A stretch of 36,132 bases of DNA from JACVRW01 sp035645115 (GTDB taxonomy: Bacteria > Actinomycetota > Thermoleophilia > Solirubrobacterales > Thermoleophilaceae), in assembly GCA_035645115.1 (NCBI GenBank), contig DASQNF010000017.1:1-36132 (forward strand), in the 5' to 3' direction. Numbering within the stretch: the first letter of the stretch is position 1; each line of letters starts with the position of its first letter. Both the position numbers and the translations under genes were made by a program. The notes below the pieces were generated by a model that saw nothing but the letters and a program-made list of their open reading frames with translations, was not told the DNA's origin and did not search any database. Below, piece by piece: positions 8,203-15,784 of this stretch.

Positions 8203-8255
8203 TTGACAGCGGTGCGCCGTAAGAGTAGCTTACAACGTAAGCATACAGCGTAAGC
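8203..8255 (+). promoter_or_regulatory. Promoter with two tandem TetR-type operators
   Basis: A perfect -35 TTGACA (8203-8208) is followed after exactly 17 bases by a -10 TAGCTT (8226-8231), pointing to the DUF4389 gene. A perfect palindrome GCTTAC-AAC-GTAAGC covers 8228-8242, and a near-perfect copy GCATAC-AGC-GTAAGC covers 8241-8255. They overlap by two bases and are offset by 13. A further GTAAG at 8219-8223 pairs with CTTAC at 8229-8233. Binding of the divergent TetR protein here would block the -10 and the transcription start. An AAGGAG ribosome site follows at 8258-8263. Confidence 0.75.
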
Positions 8256-8271
8256 AAAAGGAGACTCGCCA

Positions 8272-8907
8272 ATGACCGCCATCGCCCAGCCCGCCTACCC
8301 CCTGACCTTGGACGTCGACTATCCGGACCGGCCGCTCAACAGACTGACGAACGCATTCCGGATCGTGATGCTCGTCCCGATCGGAATCGTGCTCGCCGCT
8401 CTGACCGCGTTCGGCGCGTCAGGCTCGAACGGTGACTTGGCCGGCCTCGTGGCGCTTGGCGGCGTGCTGTTCCTGCCCCCGCTGCTGATGATCGTCTTCC
8501 GTGGCAAGTACCCGCGTTGGTGGTTCGACTGGAACGTCGAGCTCATGCGCTTCACGAACCGCGTGTACGCGTACGGAGCGCTCCTGAGCGACAGGTACCC
8601 CTCCACCGACGAGCACCAGTACGTCAGGCTCGAGCTCGCGTACCCGGACGCGCGGGAGGATTTGAACCGCTGGCTGCCCCTGGTCAAGTGGTTCCTGGCC
8701 ATCCCGCACTACGTCGTCCTCGCCGTCCTCTCGATCGGCGCGCTGTTCGCCGTGATCGCGGCGTGGTTCTCGATCCTGTTCACCGGGCGCTACCCCCGCG
8801 CGCTCTTCGACTACGTCGTGGGAGTCATGCGCTGGAGCAACCGCGTCAGCGCCTACGCGTTCGTGCTCGCAACCGACCAGTACCCGCCCTTCCGGCTGTC
8901 GCACTGA
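8272..8907 (+). CDS. DUF4389 membrane protein (two-repeat)
   Basis: A 211-residue integral membrane protein from ATG 8272 with AAGGAG 8 bases upstream. It contains two DUF4389 repeats. Each has a hydrophobic pair of helices (FRIVMLVPIGIVLAALTAFG; IPHYVVLAVLSIGALFAVIA) followed by a conserved amphipathic motif (FRGKYPRWWFDWNVELMRFTNRV; FTGRYPRALFDYVVGVMRWSNRV) and a short tyrosine-rich stretch. About four membrane helices are expected. The biochemical function of DUF4389 is unknown. Its control by the adjacent TetR protein through tandem operators suggests a response to a small lipophilic ligand or membrane stress, which is inference. Confidence 0.85.
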   Translation: MTAIAQPAYPLTLDVDYPDRPLNRLTNAFRIVMLVPIGIVLAALTAFGASGSNGDLAGLVALGGVLFLPPLLMIVFRGKYPRWWFDWNVELMRFTNRVYAYGALLSDRYPSTDEHQYVRLELAYPDAREDLNRWLPLVKWFLAIPHYVVLAVLSIGALFAVIAAWFSILFTGRYPRALFDYVVGVMRWSNRVSAYAFVLATDQYPPFRLSH

Positions 8908-9007
8908 CCGTTCACCCGCCGCGCGGTCTGCCCTTCGCAGGGCGCGCGGCGGCGACCGGCCGTCGTTCGCAGCTGCGATTTGCCGGAACGTGATTAGAGT
9001 GCACCGG

Positions 9008-10720
9008 ATGTCCGAACCCGCGCTCGTGGCAGTCGAAGAGGATGCGGGGGCTCTGCATGACGTCGAGCGGGAGTTGCGCGACCGCTACGCGCGGAACTAC
9101 CGAGTCCTGTGCATGCGCTCGCCCCACGAGGCGCTCGCATGTCTCGAGGATCTCGCGGCGGGCGGCGAGCAGGTGGCCTTGGTTCTCGCCGGACAGTGGC
9201 TCACCGGGATGACCGGAAGCGAGCTGCTGGATCAGGCGCGCCACCTTCATCCGCACGCAAAGCGCGGCCTCTTGATCGCTTGGGGCGAATGGGGGGACCG
9301 AGCGACCGGGGAGGCGATCTTCGACTCGATCGCCCACGGTCGCATCGACAACTATTTGCTCAGGCCGGCGGCCGCACCGGACGAGCTCTTCCACCAGGCG
9401 ATCTCGAGCATGTTGCTCGAGTCGGCGGAGGCGAGGGGGGCCTCCCCGCACGCGATCCACGTGGTCGGCGAGTCCTGGTCCGGCCGGGCGTATGAGCTGA
9501 GGGCCGTGCTCGGGCGATGCGCGATCCCGCACTCCTTCTGCCTGGCCGACTCGAGCGACGGGCGAGCCCTCGTCGCTCAGGCGGACCACGGGGCAGAGCT
9601 CCCTCTCATCATCTTCCCCGACGGGACGGTCCTCGAGAATCCCAGCAACGCGGAGCTCGCAAAGGCGGCGGGCTCGCCGGTGGACCCCGAGCGGATCGAC
9701 TTCGACCTCGTGATCGTCGGCGCAGGGCCCGCCGGCCTGTCGGCGGCCGTGTACGGCGCGTCCGAGGGCTTCAGCACCCTGGTCGTCGACGAAGGCGGGA
9801 TCGGGGGCCAGGCGACCTCCAGCTCGCTGATACGCAACTATCTCGGCTTCCCCCGCGGGGTCAGTGGGCGCCGTCTGGCCCGGCACGCGTACGAGCAGGC
9901 GTGGGTGTTCGGGGCGAACTTCTCGTTCATGCAGAGGGTGACCGCCCTTGGACGCGACGACGACGGCCTCTTCGTCACCCTCGCCGAGGGCAGCCGTGTG
10001 CGCACCCGCGCTGTGATCCTTGCCACCGGCGCGAGCTACCGCCGACTCGGCGTTCCGACTCTCGAGGCGCTCACGGGCGCCGGCGTCTACTACGGCGGTC
10101 CGGCTTCCGAGGCGGCGAGCATGACCGGCCAGGACGTCTACGTCCTCGGCGGCGCGAACTCAGCCGGGCAGACCGCGCTTCATCTCGCTCGCTACGCGCG
10201 ACGGGTCACCCTGGTGGTACGCGCTCGGTCGCTCGACGCGGGGATGTCGCATTACCTGGTGCGCGAGGTGCAGTCGACGCCGAAGCTGCAGGTACGTCTG
10301 GGGACCGAGATCGTCGGCGGTGGGGGCGACGGGTGGCTGGAGCAGCTGGTGCTTCGCGACTGCGCGGAAGGGGGCGAGGAGGTCGTGGACGCCGACGGGC
10401 TCTTCCTCATGATCGGCGCGCACCCGCACACCGACTGGCTTCCCGCGGAGGTCGAAAGGGACGAGAGCGGTTTCGTGCTCACGGGAGCGGATCTTCCCGG
10501 CGACCGCGCCTGGCCGCCCGACCGCGGTCGCTTCGTGCTCGAGACGAGCATGCCTGGGGTATTCGCGGCCGGCGACGTACGACACGGTTCGGTGAAGCGA
10601 GTGGCGTCTGCAGTTGGCGAAGGCTCCGTCGCGATCCAGCTTCTCCACCGCCAGTTCGCGGCCCACGGCCTGCATCCCCGCGGCCGTCCAAAGGAGCCCG
10701 TGGTCGAGATCGGACGCTGA
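9008..10720 (+). CDS. Fused pseudo-receiver / glutaredoxin-like / thioredoxin-reductase-like flavoprotein
   Basis: A 570-residue protein with three parts. Residues 1-130 resemble a response-regulator receiver but read LVLAGQWLTG where the family has LADQRMPG, and NYLLRPA where the conserved Lys is expected. Phospho-Asp and Lys are therefore both lost. Residues about 145-220 are glutaredoxin-like without a CxxC (GESWSGRAYELRAVLG ... LPLIIFPDGTVL). Residues about 225-570 are an FAD/NAD(P)H oxidoreductase: FAD motif GAGPAGLSAAVYGASEG, NAD(P)H motif LGGANSAGQTA and C-terminal FAAGDVRHG. The thioredoxin-reductase redox CxxC is absent, as I recall for this fusion family. I chose ATG 9008 over GTG 8990 because MSEPALVAVEED matches the family start; no strong ribosome site supports either. 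Substrate unknown. Confidence 0.85.
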   Translation: MSEPALVAVEEDAGALHDVERELRDRYARNYRVLCMRSPHEALACLEDLAAGGEQVALVLAGQWLTGMTGSELLDQARHLHPHAKRGLLIAWGEWGDRATGEAIFDSIAHGRIDNYLLRPAAAPDELFHQAISSMLLESAEARGASPHAIHVVGESWSGRAYELRAVLGRCAIPHSFCLADSSDGRALVAQADHGAELPLIIFPDGTVLENPSNAELAKAAGSPVDPERIDFDLVIVGAGPAGLSAAVYGASEGFSTLVVDEGGIGGQATSSSLIRNYLGFPRGVSGRRLARHAYEQAWVFGANFSFMQRVTALGRDDDGLFVTLAEGSRVRTRAVILATGASYRRLGVPTLEALTGAGVYYGGPASEAASMTGQDVYVLGGANSAGQTALHLARYARRVTLVVRARSLDAGMSHYLVREVQSTPKLQVRLGTEIVGGGGDGWLEQLVLRDCAEGGEEVVDADGLFLMIGAHPHTDWLPAEVERDESGFVLTGADLPGDRAWPPDRGRFVLETSMPGVFAAGDVRHGSVKRVASAVGEGSVAIQLLHRQFAAHGLHPRGRPKEPVVEIGR

Positions 10721-10821
10721 CCGGGCTCACCTTCGAGGACTGCTCGGCCGGCCGACCTGCGCTCGAGGTTGACGCCGGCTCCAGGCCGGGCACTCCCGCG
10801 GGCCTCACATTGGGCGCGAAG

Positions 10822-10877
10822 CCTGCGGGGGCACCGCAACCCGCAGGGCCCCGGCGGCGGGGTCCGTCCGCCGGGGC
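10822..10877. terminator. Two tandem GC hairpins between convergent genes
   Basis: CCTGCGGG (10822-10829) pairs with CCCGCAGG (10840-10847). Immediately after, GCCCCGGCGG (10848-10857) pairs perfectly with CCGCCGGGGC (10868-10877). There is no T-tract on either strand. Their position between the converging flavoprotein and DUF378 genes fits a bidirectional terminator or mRNA-end stabiliser of the high-GC type. Confidence 0.55.
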
Positions 10878-10907
10878 CTCTGCGACGCGCGGGAGCGCTT
10901 CAGCCGG

Positions 10908-11165
10908 TCAGGCCTCAGCAGCCGGATGCCCGACGCGCCGGCGGGAGCCGGAGCTCGAGGGGCTGCCGAGCTCGCCGAGGCGGGCCGCCAGGACCAGTGC
11001 GGACAGACCGACGAGGCCGTACACCAGCCGGCTGGCGAGGTTGGTCTCGCCGAACTCGAGCCCGACCAGCGCTGCGACGAGGTCGAACTCGAACAGGGCC
11101 ACGAGGCCCCAGTTGACGCCGCCGACGATCAGGAGGAGGGCGGCGGTGGTGGTCAGCGTCTTCAT
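10908..11165 (-). CDS. DUF378 small membrane protein
   Basis: An 85-residue protein from ATG 11165, with AAGGA 8 bases upstream. It matches the DUF378/YuzA pattern: a first membrane helix TAALLLIVGGVNWGLVALFEF containing the signature GGVNWGL, a polar turn, and a second helix SRLVYGLVGLSALVLAARLG. A low-complexity Ser/Arg tail follows. Function is unknown. It is transcribed divergently from the photolyase gene and shares its short upstream region with the CarH-like direct repeats, so it may be co-controlled by light; that is inference. Confidence 0.85.
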   Translation of the reverse strand: MKTLTTTAALLLIVGGVNWGLVALFEFDLVAALVGLEFGETNLASRLVYGLVGLSALVLAARLGELGSPSSSGSRRRVGHPAAEA

Positions 11166-11188
11166 GGTGGTGGTCCTTTCGTGAGAGG

Positions 11189-11231
11189 TTGCTGTCTCGA
11201 GACTGTATAGCTATCGTACAGATTATGTCAA
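11189..11231 (+). promoter_or_regulatory. CarH-type operator over the photolyase promoter
   Basis: Four units begin at exact 11-base steps: GTCTC (11194), GTATA (11205), GTACA (11216) and GTCAA (11227), the last inside the start codon region. CarH from Thermus binds tandem 11-bp direct repeats with a TACA-like core. A possible promoter TTGCTG (11189-11194), 17-base spacer, TATCGT (11212-11217) lies under them and would start transcription at about 11224, so the photolyase mRNA could be leaderless. Bound repressor would cover this promoter. The repeats are seen; the binding is inferred. Confidence 0.65.
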
Positions 11232-12439
11232 GAAACGCGACGACGACCGTTCTCCTCTTCACTCGCGACCTCCGGATACACGACCACCCCGCGCTGGCCG
11301 CCGCGGCGGAGAGCTCGCTGCTGCCACTGTTCGTGATCGACGAGGCGCTGATGCGGCGCAGCGCCAACCGCGCTGCGTTCCTGCTCGGCGCGCTCGAGGA
11401 CCTGCGCGCCTCGCTGGCCGCGCGCGGCGCCCCGCTCGTGATCAGGCGCGGCGATCCGGTGCGGGAGACCGTCGTGCTCGCCCGGCAGGTGGGCGCCCAG
11501 GCGATCCACCTGAGCGGGGACGTGGGGCCCTACGCGCGCGAGCGCGAGCGGAGGCTCCGCCGGGCGGCGGCCGCCGAGCGGATCGCCGTGAGGTCGTTCC
11601 CCGGGGTGACGGTGGTCCCGCCGGAGGATCTCGCGCCCGCTGGGTCCGACCACTACCGGGTCTTCACGCCGTATTGGCGGCGCTGGTCGCTCGCGCGCCT
11701 GAGGCCGGTGGCCCAGGCCCCGGCGCGCCTGCGGGCGCCGGCGGGCATCGATCCCGGACCGCTGCCTGCACTGCGCGAGCTCACGAGCGCCGCCCCGTCT
11801 CCAGGCCTCCCCGCGGCTGGGGAGGGCGCGGCGCTCGACCGGCTCGCCGCATGGAAGGCCGAGGGGCTCGACGCCTATTCGCGGCGACGCGACGCCCTGG
11901 GCGAGCAGGGCACCTCGCGCCTCAGTCCGTACCTGCGCTTCGGTTGCCTGTCGCCCCGCCTGCTGCTCGCCGAGCTCGCGCCCTCGCCGGGAGCGGAAGC
12001 GTTCGCGCGTCAGCTCTGCTGGCGGGACTTCTTCGCGCAGCTGCTCCTCGCCCGCCCGCGGATGCGCACCGAGGGCCTGAACGAGCGGCGCTCCTGGCTC
12101 GAGGACTCGGCAGTGCTCGACATGTGGCGCGAGGGCAGCACCGGAGTCGCCGTGGTGGATGCAGCCATGCGCCAGTTGCGGGCCGAGGGTTGGTTGCCCA
12201 ACCGCGCCCGGCTGATCGCCGCCGGCTATCTGACGAAGACGCTCGGCATCGACTGGCGCCACGGCGAGCGGCATTTCTTCGACCTGCTCGTGGACGGGGA
12301 CCCCGCGAACAACGCCGGCAACTGGCAATGGGTCGCGGGGGTGGGGACGGACCCCAGGCGGCGCGGGTTCAACGCCCTGCGGCAAGCGCGCCGCTTCGAC
12401 CCCACCGGAAGCTACGTCCGCCGGTACGCGGACGCCTAG
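11225..12439 (+). CDS. phr: DNA photolyase (cryptochrome/photolyase family), shortened C-terminus
   Basis: A 404-residue photolyase, expected to repair UV cyclobutane pyrimidine dimers using FADH- and blue light. The N-terminal antenna domain opens TTTVLLFTRDLRIHDHPAL. The FAD domain shows GTSRLSPYLRFGCLSPR, RQLCWRDFF, VVDAAMRQLRAEGWLPNRARL, DWRHGERHFFDLLVDGDPANN and NWQWVAGVGTD. It stops at YVRRYADA, where E. coli PhrB-like enzymes continue about 50 residues, so the last helical segment is missing. I chose ATG 11225 over GTG 11189 because MSRNATTTVLLF is the family start. It overlaps the convergent CarH-like gene by four bases. Control by the upstream direct repeats would make it light-inducible. 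Confidence 0.88.
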   Translation: MSRNATTTVLLFTRDLRIHDHPALAAAAESSLLPLFVIDEALMRRSANRAAFLLGALEDLRASLAARGAPLVIRRGDPVRETVVLARQVGAQAIHLSGDVGPYARERERRLRRAAAAERIAVRSFPGVTVVPPEDLAPAGSDHYRVFTPYWRRWSLARLRPVAQAPARLRAPAGIDPGPLPALRELTSAAPSPGLPAAGEGAALDRLAAWKAEGLDAYSRRRDALGEQGTSRLSPYLRFGCLSPRLLLAELAPSPGAEAFARQLCWRDFFAQLLLARPRMRTEGLNERRSWLEDSAVLDMWREGSTGVAVVDAAMRQLRAEGWLPNRARLIAAGYLTKTLGIDWRHGERHFFDLLVDGDPANNAGNWQWVAGVGTDPRRRGFNALRQARRFDPTGSYVRRYADA

Positions 12440-13317
12440 GCCGGACGTCGCTCGGCTGCTACCCGGTCCGCCGCGGCGACCGGCCCCTCCGTGAGCCACG
12501 CGCAGCCGAGCGACTCGGCGAACGACTCGCTCGCTCCGCGGCCGGCCACGGCGAGCGGCCTGGCCTCGGCGAGTGCCGCGAGATCGCTCGCCACGCTTCG
12601 GAAGCGCGAGCGCAGCGTGGAGCTGACCACGACGAGCGACGGGTCGAGCTCGCCCGCGGTGCCGACGATGCTCTCGCCGGGGGTGTCGGCGCCTAGGTAG
12701 GCGATCCGCCAGCCGCGCGCCCGCAGCGCGAGCCCGAACACCATCAGCGGGAGGTCGTGCAGCTCGCCCGGGGCGCAGGCGAGCAGTGCGAGCGGCCCGC
12801 CGCCGCTCTCCCAACCGCGCGCCAGCCCGGCGAGCCGGGTGCGCAGCAGGTTGCTCGCGAAGTGCTCCTGGGCGATGGTCGCGCTACCCGCCTTCCAGCG
12901 CTCGCCGAGGTCGTGCAGGTAGGGCAGCACCACCTCCGCGAGCACGGTGTCGAGCCCGAACGAGCCGAGCAGGCGGTCGAGAGCCGCGTTGGCCCCGTCG
13001 CCGTCGAAGCGGTCGAGCGCATCGCGGAGCGCCTCCGCGTGGTGAGCCAAAGGCGGCCCAGCGGACTCGGCTACCGCACCGCTCGCGTCGTCGAGCACCA
13101 AGCGAGCGGCCTCCGCCGGCGAGAGCCCGTCGGCGATGCGCGCCTGCATCAGCCGAACCCTGCGCTCGTCGGCGGCGGAGTACAGCCGCAGCCCGCCGCC
13201 CGTCCGCGCCGGCTGTAGCACCCCGTAGCGTCGCTCCCACGCGCGCAGCAGCTCGGGCTTCAGGCCCACGCGACGGCCGAGCTCGCCGATTCGAACGCGG
13301 TGCTCGGCGTCGCTCAT
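12436..13317 (-). CDS. CarH/LitR-type MerR regulator with B12-binding domains
   Basis: A 293-residue protein from ATG 13317 (a GTG lies one codon upstream). Residues 8-75 are a MerR helix-turn-helix (RIGELGRRVGLKPELLRAWERRYGVL). A four-helix B12-binding-2 domain has the AdoCbl-cap signature W-x9-EH (W141, E151, H152). A C-terminal cobalamin domain has PGELHDLP with the lower-ligand-type His187. CarH/LitR proteins repress in the dark as AdoCbl-bound tetramers and release DNA when light breaks the Co-C bond. Two departures are seen: the ExHxxG motif reads ExHxxP, and the residue after W141 is Lys, where Thermus CarH has His132, its light-state ligand. It converges on the photolyase and probably regulates it. 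Confidence 0.85.
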   Translation of the reverse strand: MSDAEHRVRIGELGRRVGLKPELLRAWERRYGVLQPARTGGGLRLYSAADERRVRLMQARIADGLSPAEAARLVLDDASGAVAESAGPPLAHHAEALRDALDRFDGDGANAALDRLLGSFGLDTVLAEVVLPYLHDLGERWKAGSATIAQEHFASNLLRTRLAGLARGWESGGGPLALLACAPGELHDLPLMVFGLALRARGWRIAYLGADTPGESIVGTAGELDPSLVVVSSTLRSRFRSVASDLAALAEARPLAVAGRGASESFAESLGCAWLTEGPVAAADRVAAERRPA

Positions 13318-13328
13318 CACCCCCGCAG

Positions 13329-13355
13329 TGTACGGGATCTGTACGTTTGCTGGAC
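13329..13355 (-). promoter_or_regulatory. CarH-type operator upstream of the photoreceptor gene
   Basis: Read on the minus strand, GTCCA (13355..13351), GTACA (13344..13340) and GTACA (13333..13329) occur at exact 11-base steps, the last ending 12 bases before the ATG. They have the same core and the same orientation relative to transcription as the units before the photolyase. TACACT overlapping the last unit could be the -10 box, giving a very short or absent leader. Autoregulation by the encoded protein is inferred. Confidence 0.65.
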
Positions 13356-13366
13356 AGCGATAGACG

Positions 13367-13381
13367 CCCGCCCGGGGCGGG
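13367..13381 (-). terminator. GC hairpin after the MMPL gene
   Basis: CCCGCCC (13367-13373) faces GGGCGGG (13375-13381), so a tight GC stem is possible once a few bases open as loop. It lies between the MMPL stop and the CarH-like promoter on the same strand and may separate the two transcripts. There is no T-tract. Confidence 0.3.
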
Positions 13382-13421
13382 TCGACGCTCGGAAGCCGCC
13401 CGGGCCCGGGTCACCTGCGCG

Positions 13422-15608
13422 TCAGGCGAGGACCTGCTCGCGCTCGGGCTCGGCCTCCGGGGAGCCCGCAAGGTCGCCGCCCTCGGGACGTTTGCCCTCG
13501 AGCGAGACGTTCGGCAGCACGCGGTCGAGCCACGGGGGCAGCCACCAGGCGCGGTCGCCGAGGAGGGTCACCACCGCCGGGGCGATCACCATGCGCACGA
13601 CCAGCACGTCGATCAGGATCGCGAGGCCAAGTCCCAGGCCGAACATCTTCCCGATCATGTCGCTGGCGGTGACGAAGCTCAGGAACACGCCGGACATGAT
13701 CAATCCGGCGAACACCACGACCTTGCCGATGCGGCCCATCCCGTGGATGACGCTCGCGCGCGGCCGGTCCCCATCGTTGTAGGCCTCGTGGATCCGGCTG
13801 AGCAGGAAGACGTTGTAGTCCATGCTGAGCCCGAACAGGATCGCGAACAGCATCACCGGCAGGAACGAGATGATCGGGATTCCCGAGTCGGCGCCGATCA
13901 GGCCGGCGCCGATGCCCTCCTGGAACACCGCCACCACCAGGCCATACGCGGCGGCCACGGAGAGCAGGTTGAACAGCGCGGAGACCAGCGGGATCCAGAG
14001 CGAGCGGAACACCATTACGAGCAGCAGCACGGACAGGCCGATCACCACAGCGATGAACAGCGGCAGGCTTCCGGCGACCCTGTCGGAGACGTCCTCGAAT
14101 CCGGCCACGTTCCCGCCCACGTAGACCTCGAGCGGCGTGCTGGCGGTAGCTTTGGGGATGACGCTCTCACGCAGGCGGTCGAGCAGCGCGGACGTCCTCG
14201 CGTCCTGGGGCGCGCTGGCCGGAATGGCGAAGATCGTGGCCATCTCCCCGTCCTCGCTGGTGGAAGCCGGTGACACCGAGGCGATGCCGGGCGTGGCCGC
14301 CACGGCCCGCCGAAGAGCGCGCAGCTGCTGCCCGGTCTGCGCTGCGCCCTTCGGCGTGTCCACCGCGAGCAGGAACGGGCCGTTGGAGCCCGGCCCGAAA
14401 GCCTCGGTCAGCTGGTCGTAGGCCACGCGCTGGGTGCGCGACTCGGGCTGGTTGCCGTCGTCGGGCTGGCCGATCCGCATCTGGGTGACCGGGAACGCGA
14501 GCACGAGGAGCAGCGCGACGCCCGCCGCGATCGACGCCCACGGCCTGCTGGTCACGATCTCGCCCCAGCGGCTGAATGCGGGCGAGGCCTGCACGTGCTC
14601 GGCCTTCTTCGGCGCGAGACGGCGACCGAAGGCGCCCATCATGATCGGGAGGACCGTGAGCGCCGACACCACCACCGCGCCGACCGCGATCGCCGCGCCC
14701 ACGCCCATCCTCCCGACGAACGGCACGCCGATCACGAGCAGTCCGGCGATCGCGACCATCACGATCAGGCCCGCGGCCACGACGGTGGTGCCGGAGGTCG
14801 CCGCCGAACGCGCGGCGGCGTCCTGGATGCTGTCCCCCGCGGCACGCTGCTCGCGGTAGCGGCCGATGATCAGCAACGAGTAATCGATCCCGGCTCCGAG
14901 GCCAAGCATCATCGCGATCACGGCGGCGAAAGTGGGCAGGCCGAGCGGCGCCGCGAGCGCCGCCAGCATGATCTGGCCGGCCGCGACGCCGAGCAGCGCG
15001 CCGATCAGCGTCGCGAACATCGCCCAGCCGGAGCGGAACAGCAGGGTCAGCAGCACGATCGCGATCAGCACGCCGATGAGCTCGCCCACCGGAGCCTCCT
15101 GCTCGGACGCCAGGTCGATCAGGAAGCCGCGCGCCTCGACCTGAACCTCGGGCTCAGCGCTCTCGCCGGCCTCGATCAGCGCCTCGCCGTCCTCCTTGTC
15201 TATGTCGGCCGGGTCCGTGGAGTAGCGCACGTCGACGGCCGCCAGGCGCCCGTCCTCCGAGACCTGGCCGCCCGGCCCGAACGGGCTCGCCACGAGCTCC
15301 ACGCCCTCGAGCTCGCGGACCTCCGCGAGCGCGCCCTCGATCGCCGCCCTCGGCTCGGGATCGGTGACCTCGCCCTCGTCGACCGTGAAGACGAGTGTCG
15401 AGTCCACGCCGCCAAACGCCGGCGAGTGCGCCTGGAAGAGATCGATCGCCTGCTGCGACTCGGCGCCCGGCAGGGAGTAGTCGTCGGTCGCCTCGCCGCT
15501 GGCGCCGGCCGCTAGGGCGAGCAGCACCAAGACACCGACCGCCGCCGCGAGGCTGCGCTTCCAGTGCGAGGACAGGGTGCGCGCCATGCGCGCGAGGAGC
15601 TGGGACAT
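13422..15608 (-). CDS. MMPL-family RND transporter
   Basis: A 728-residue inner-membrane transporter from ATG 15608, preceded by GGAAGG at 6 bases; an in-frame start at 15656 lacks this support. It has two repeats, each a large extracytoplasmic loop followed by five to six helices. The first repeat carries GLGAGIDYSLLIIGRYREQ, the second FGLSMDYNVFLLSRIHEAY. These Asp-Tyr motifs are the proton-relay hallmark of MMPL proteins, which export lipids or hydrophobic compounds using proton motive force. The first loop (about 45-170) starts ATDDYSLPGAESQQAIDLF, typical of actinobacterial members. Cargo is unknown. It lies upstream of the CarH-like gene on the same strand and is divergent from the DUF4126 gene. 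Confidence 0.9.
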   Translation of the reverse strand: MSQLLARMARTLSSHWKRSLAAAVGVLVLLALAAGASGEATDDYSLPGAESQQAIDLFQAHSPAFGGVDSTLVFTVDEGEVTDPEPRAAIEGALAEVRELEGVELVASPFGPGGQVSEDGRLAAVDVRYSTDPADIDKEDGEALIEAGESAEPEVQVEARGFLIDLASEQEAPVGELIGVLIAIVLLTLLFRSGWAMFATLIGALLGVAAGQIMLAALAAPLGLPTFAAVIAMMLGLGAGIDYSLLIIGRYREQRAAGDSIQDAAARSAATSGTTVVAAGLIVMVAIAGLLVIGVPFVGRMGVGAAIAVGAVVVSALTVLPIMMGAFGRRLAPKKAEHVQASPAFSRWGEIVTSRPWASIAAGVALLLVLAFPVTQMRIGQPDDGNQPESRTQRVAYDQLTEAFGPGSNGPFLLAVDTPKGAAQTGQQLRALRRAVAATPGIASVSPASTSEDGEMATIFAIPASAPQDARTSALLDRLRESVIPKATASTPLEVYVGGNVAGFEDVSDRVAGSLPLFIAVVIGLSVLLLVMVFRSLWIPLVSALFNLLSVAAAYGLVVAVFQEGIGAGLIGADSGIPIISFLPVMLFAILFGLSMDYNVFLLSRIHEAYNDGDRPRASVIHGMGRIGKVVVFAGLIMSGVFLSFVTASDMIGKMFGLGLGLAILIDVLVVRMVIAPAVVTLLGDRAWWLPPWLDRVLPNVSLEGKRPEGGDLAGSPEAEPEREQVLA

Positions 15609-15784
15609 GCTGTGCCTTCCGAGCGAGGGTCGACCGAGCGCGTGGGGCGAAGCCACCGGGCCGGTGGGGGAACGCCATAGATGATGCGGCCATTTGCGCC
15701 AGGGTCAGGCGCCTCGGCCGCAGTACGAGTTCGCTGTCGAGACTACCCACCCTGCGGGCGGCCGCCCACCTAGTCTTGGGCCTG

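Noticed and set aside
9517..11184. Long open frame overlapping the flavoprotein gene on the same strand
   Set aside because: Arginine-rich translation with no domain; an out-of-frame artefact of GC-rich coding sequence.
11228..12814. Long open frame antisense to the photolyase and regulator
   Set aside because: No family resemblance, no ribosome site, spans two convergent genes.
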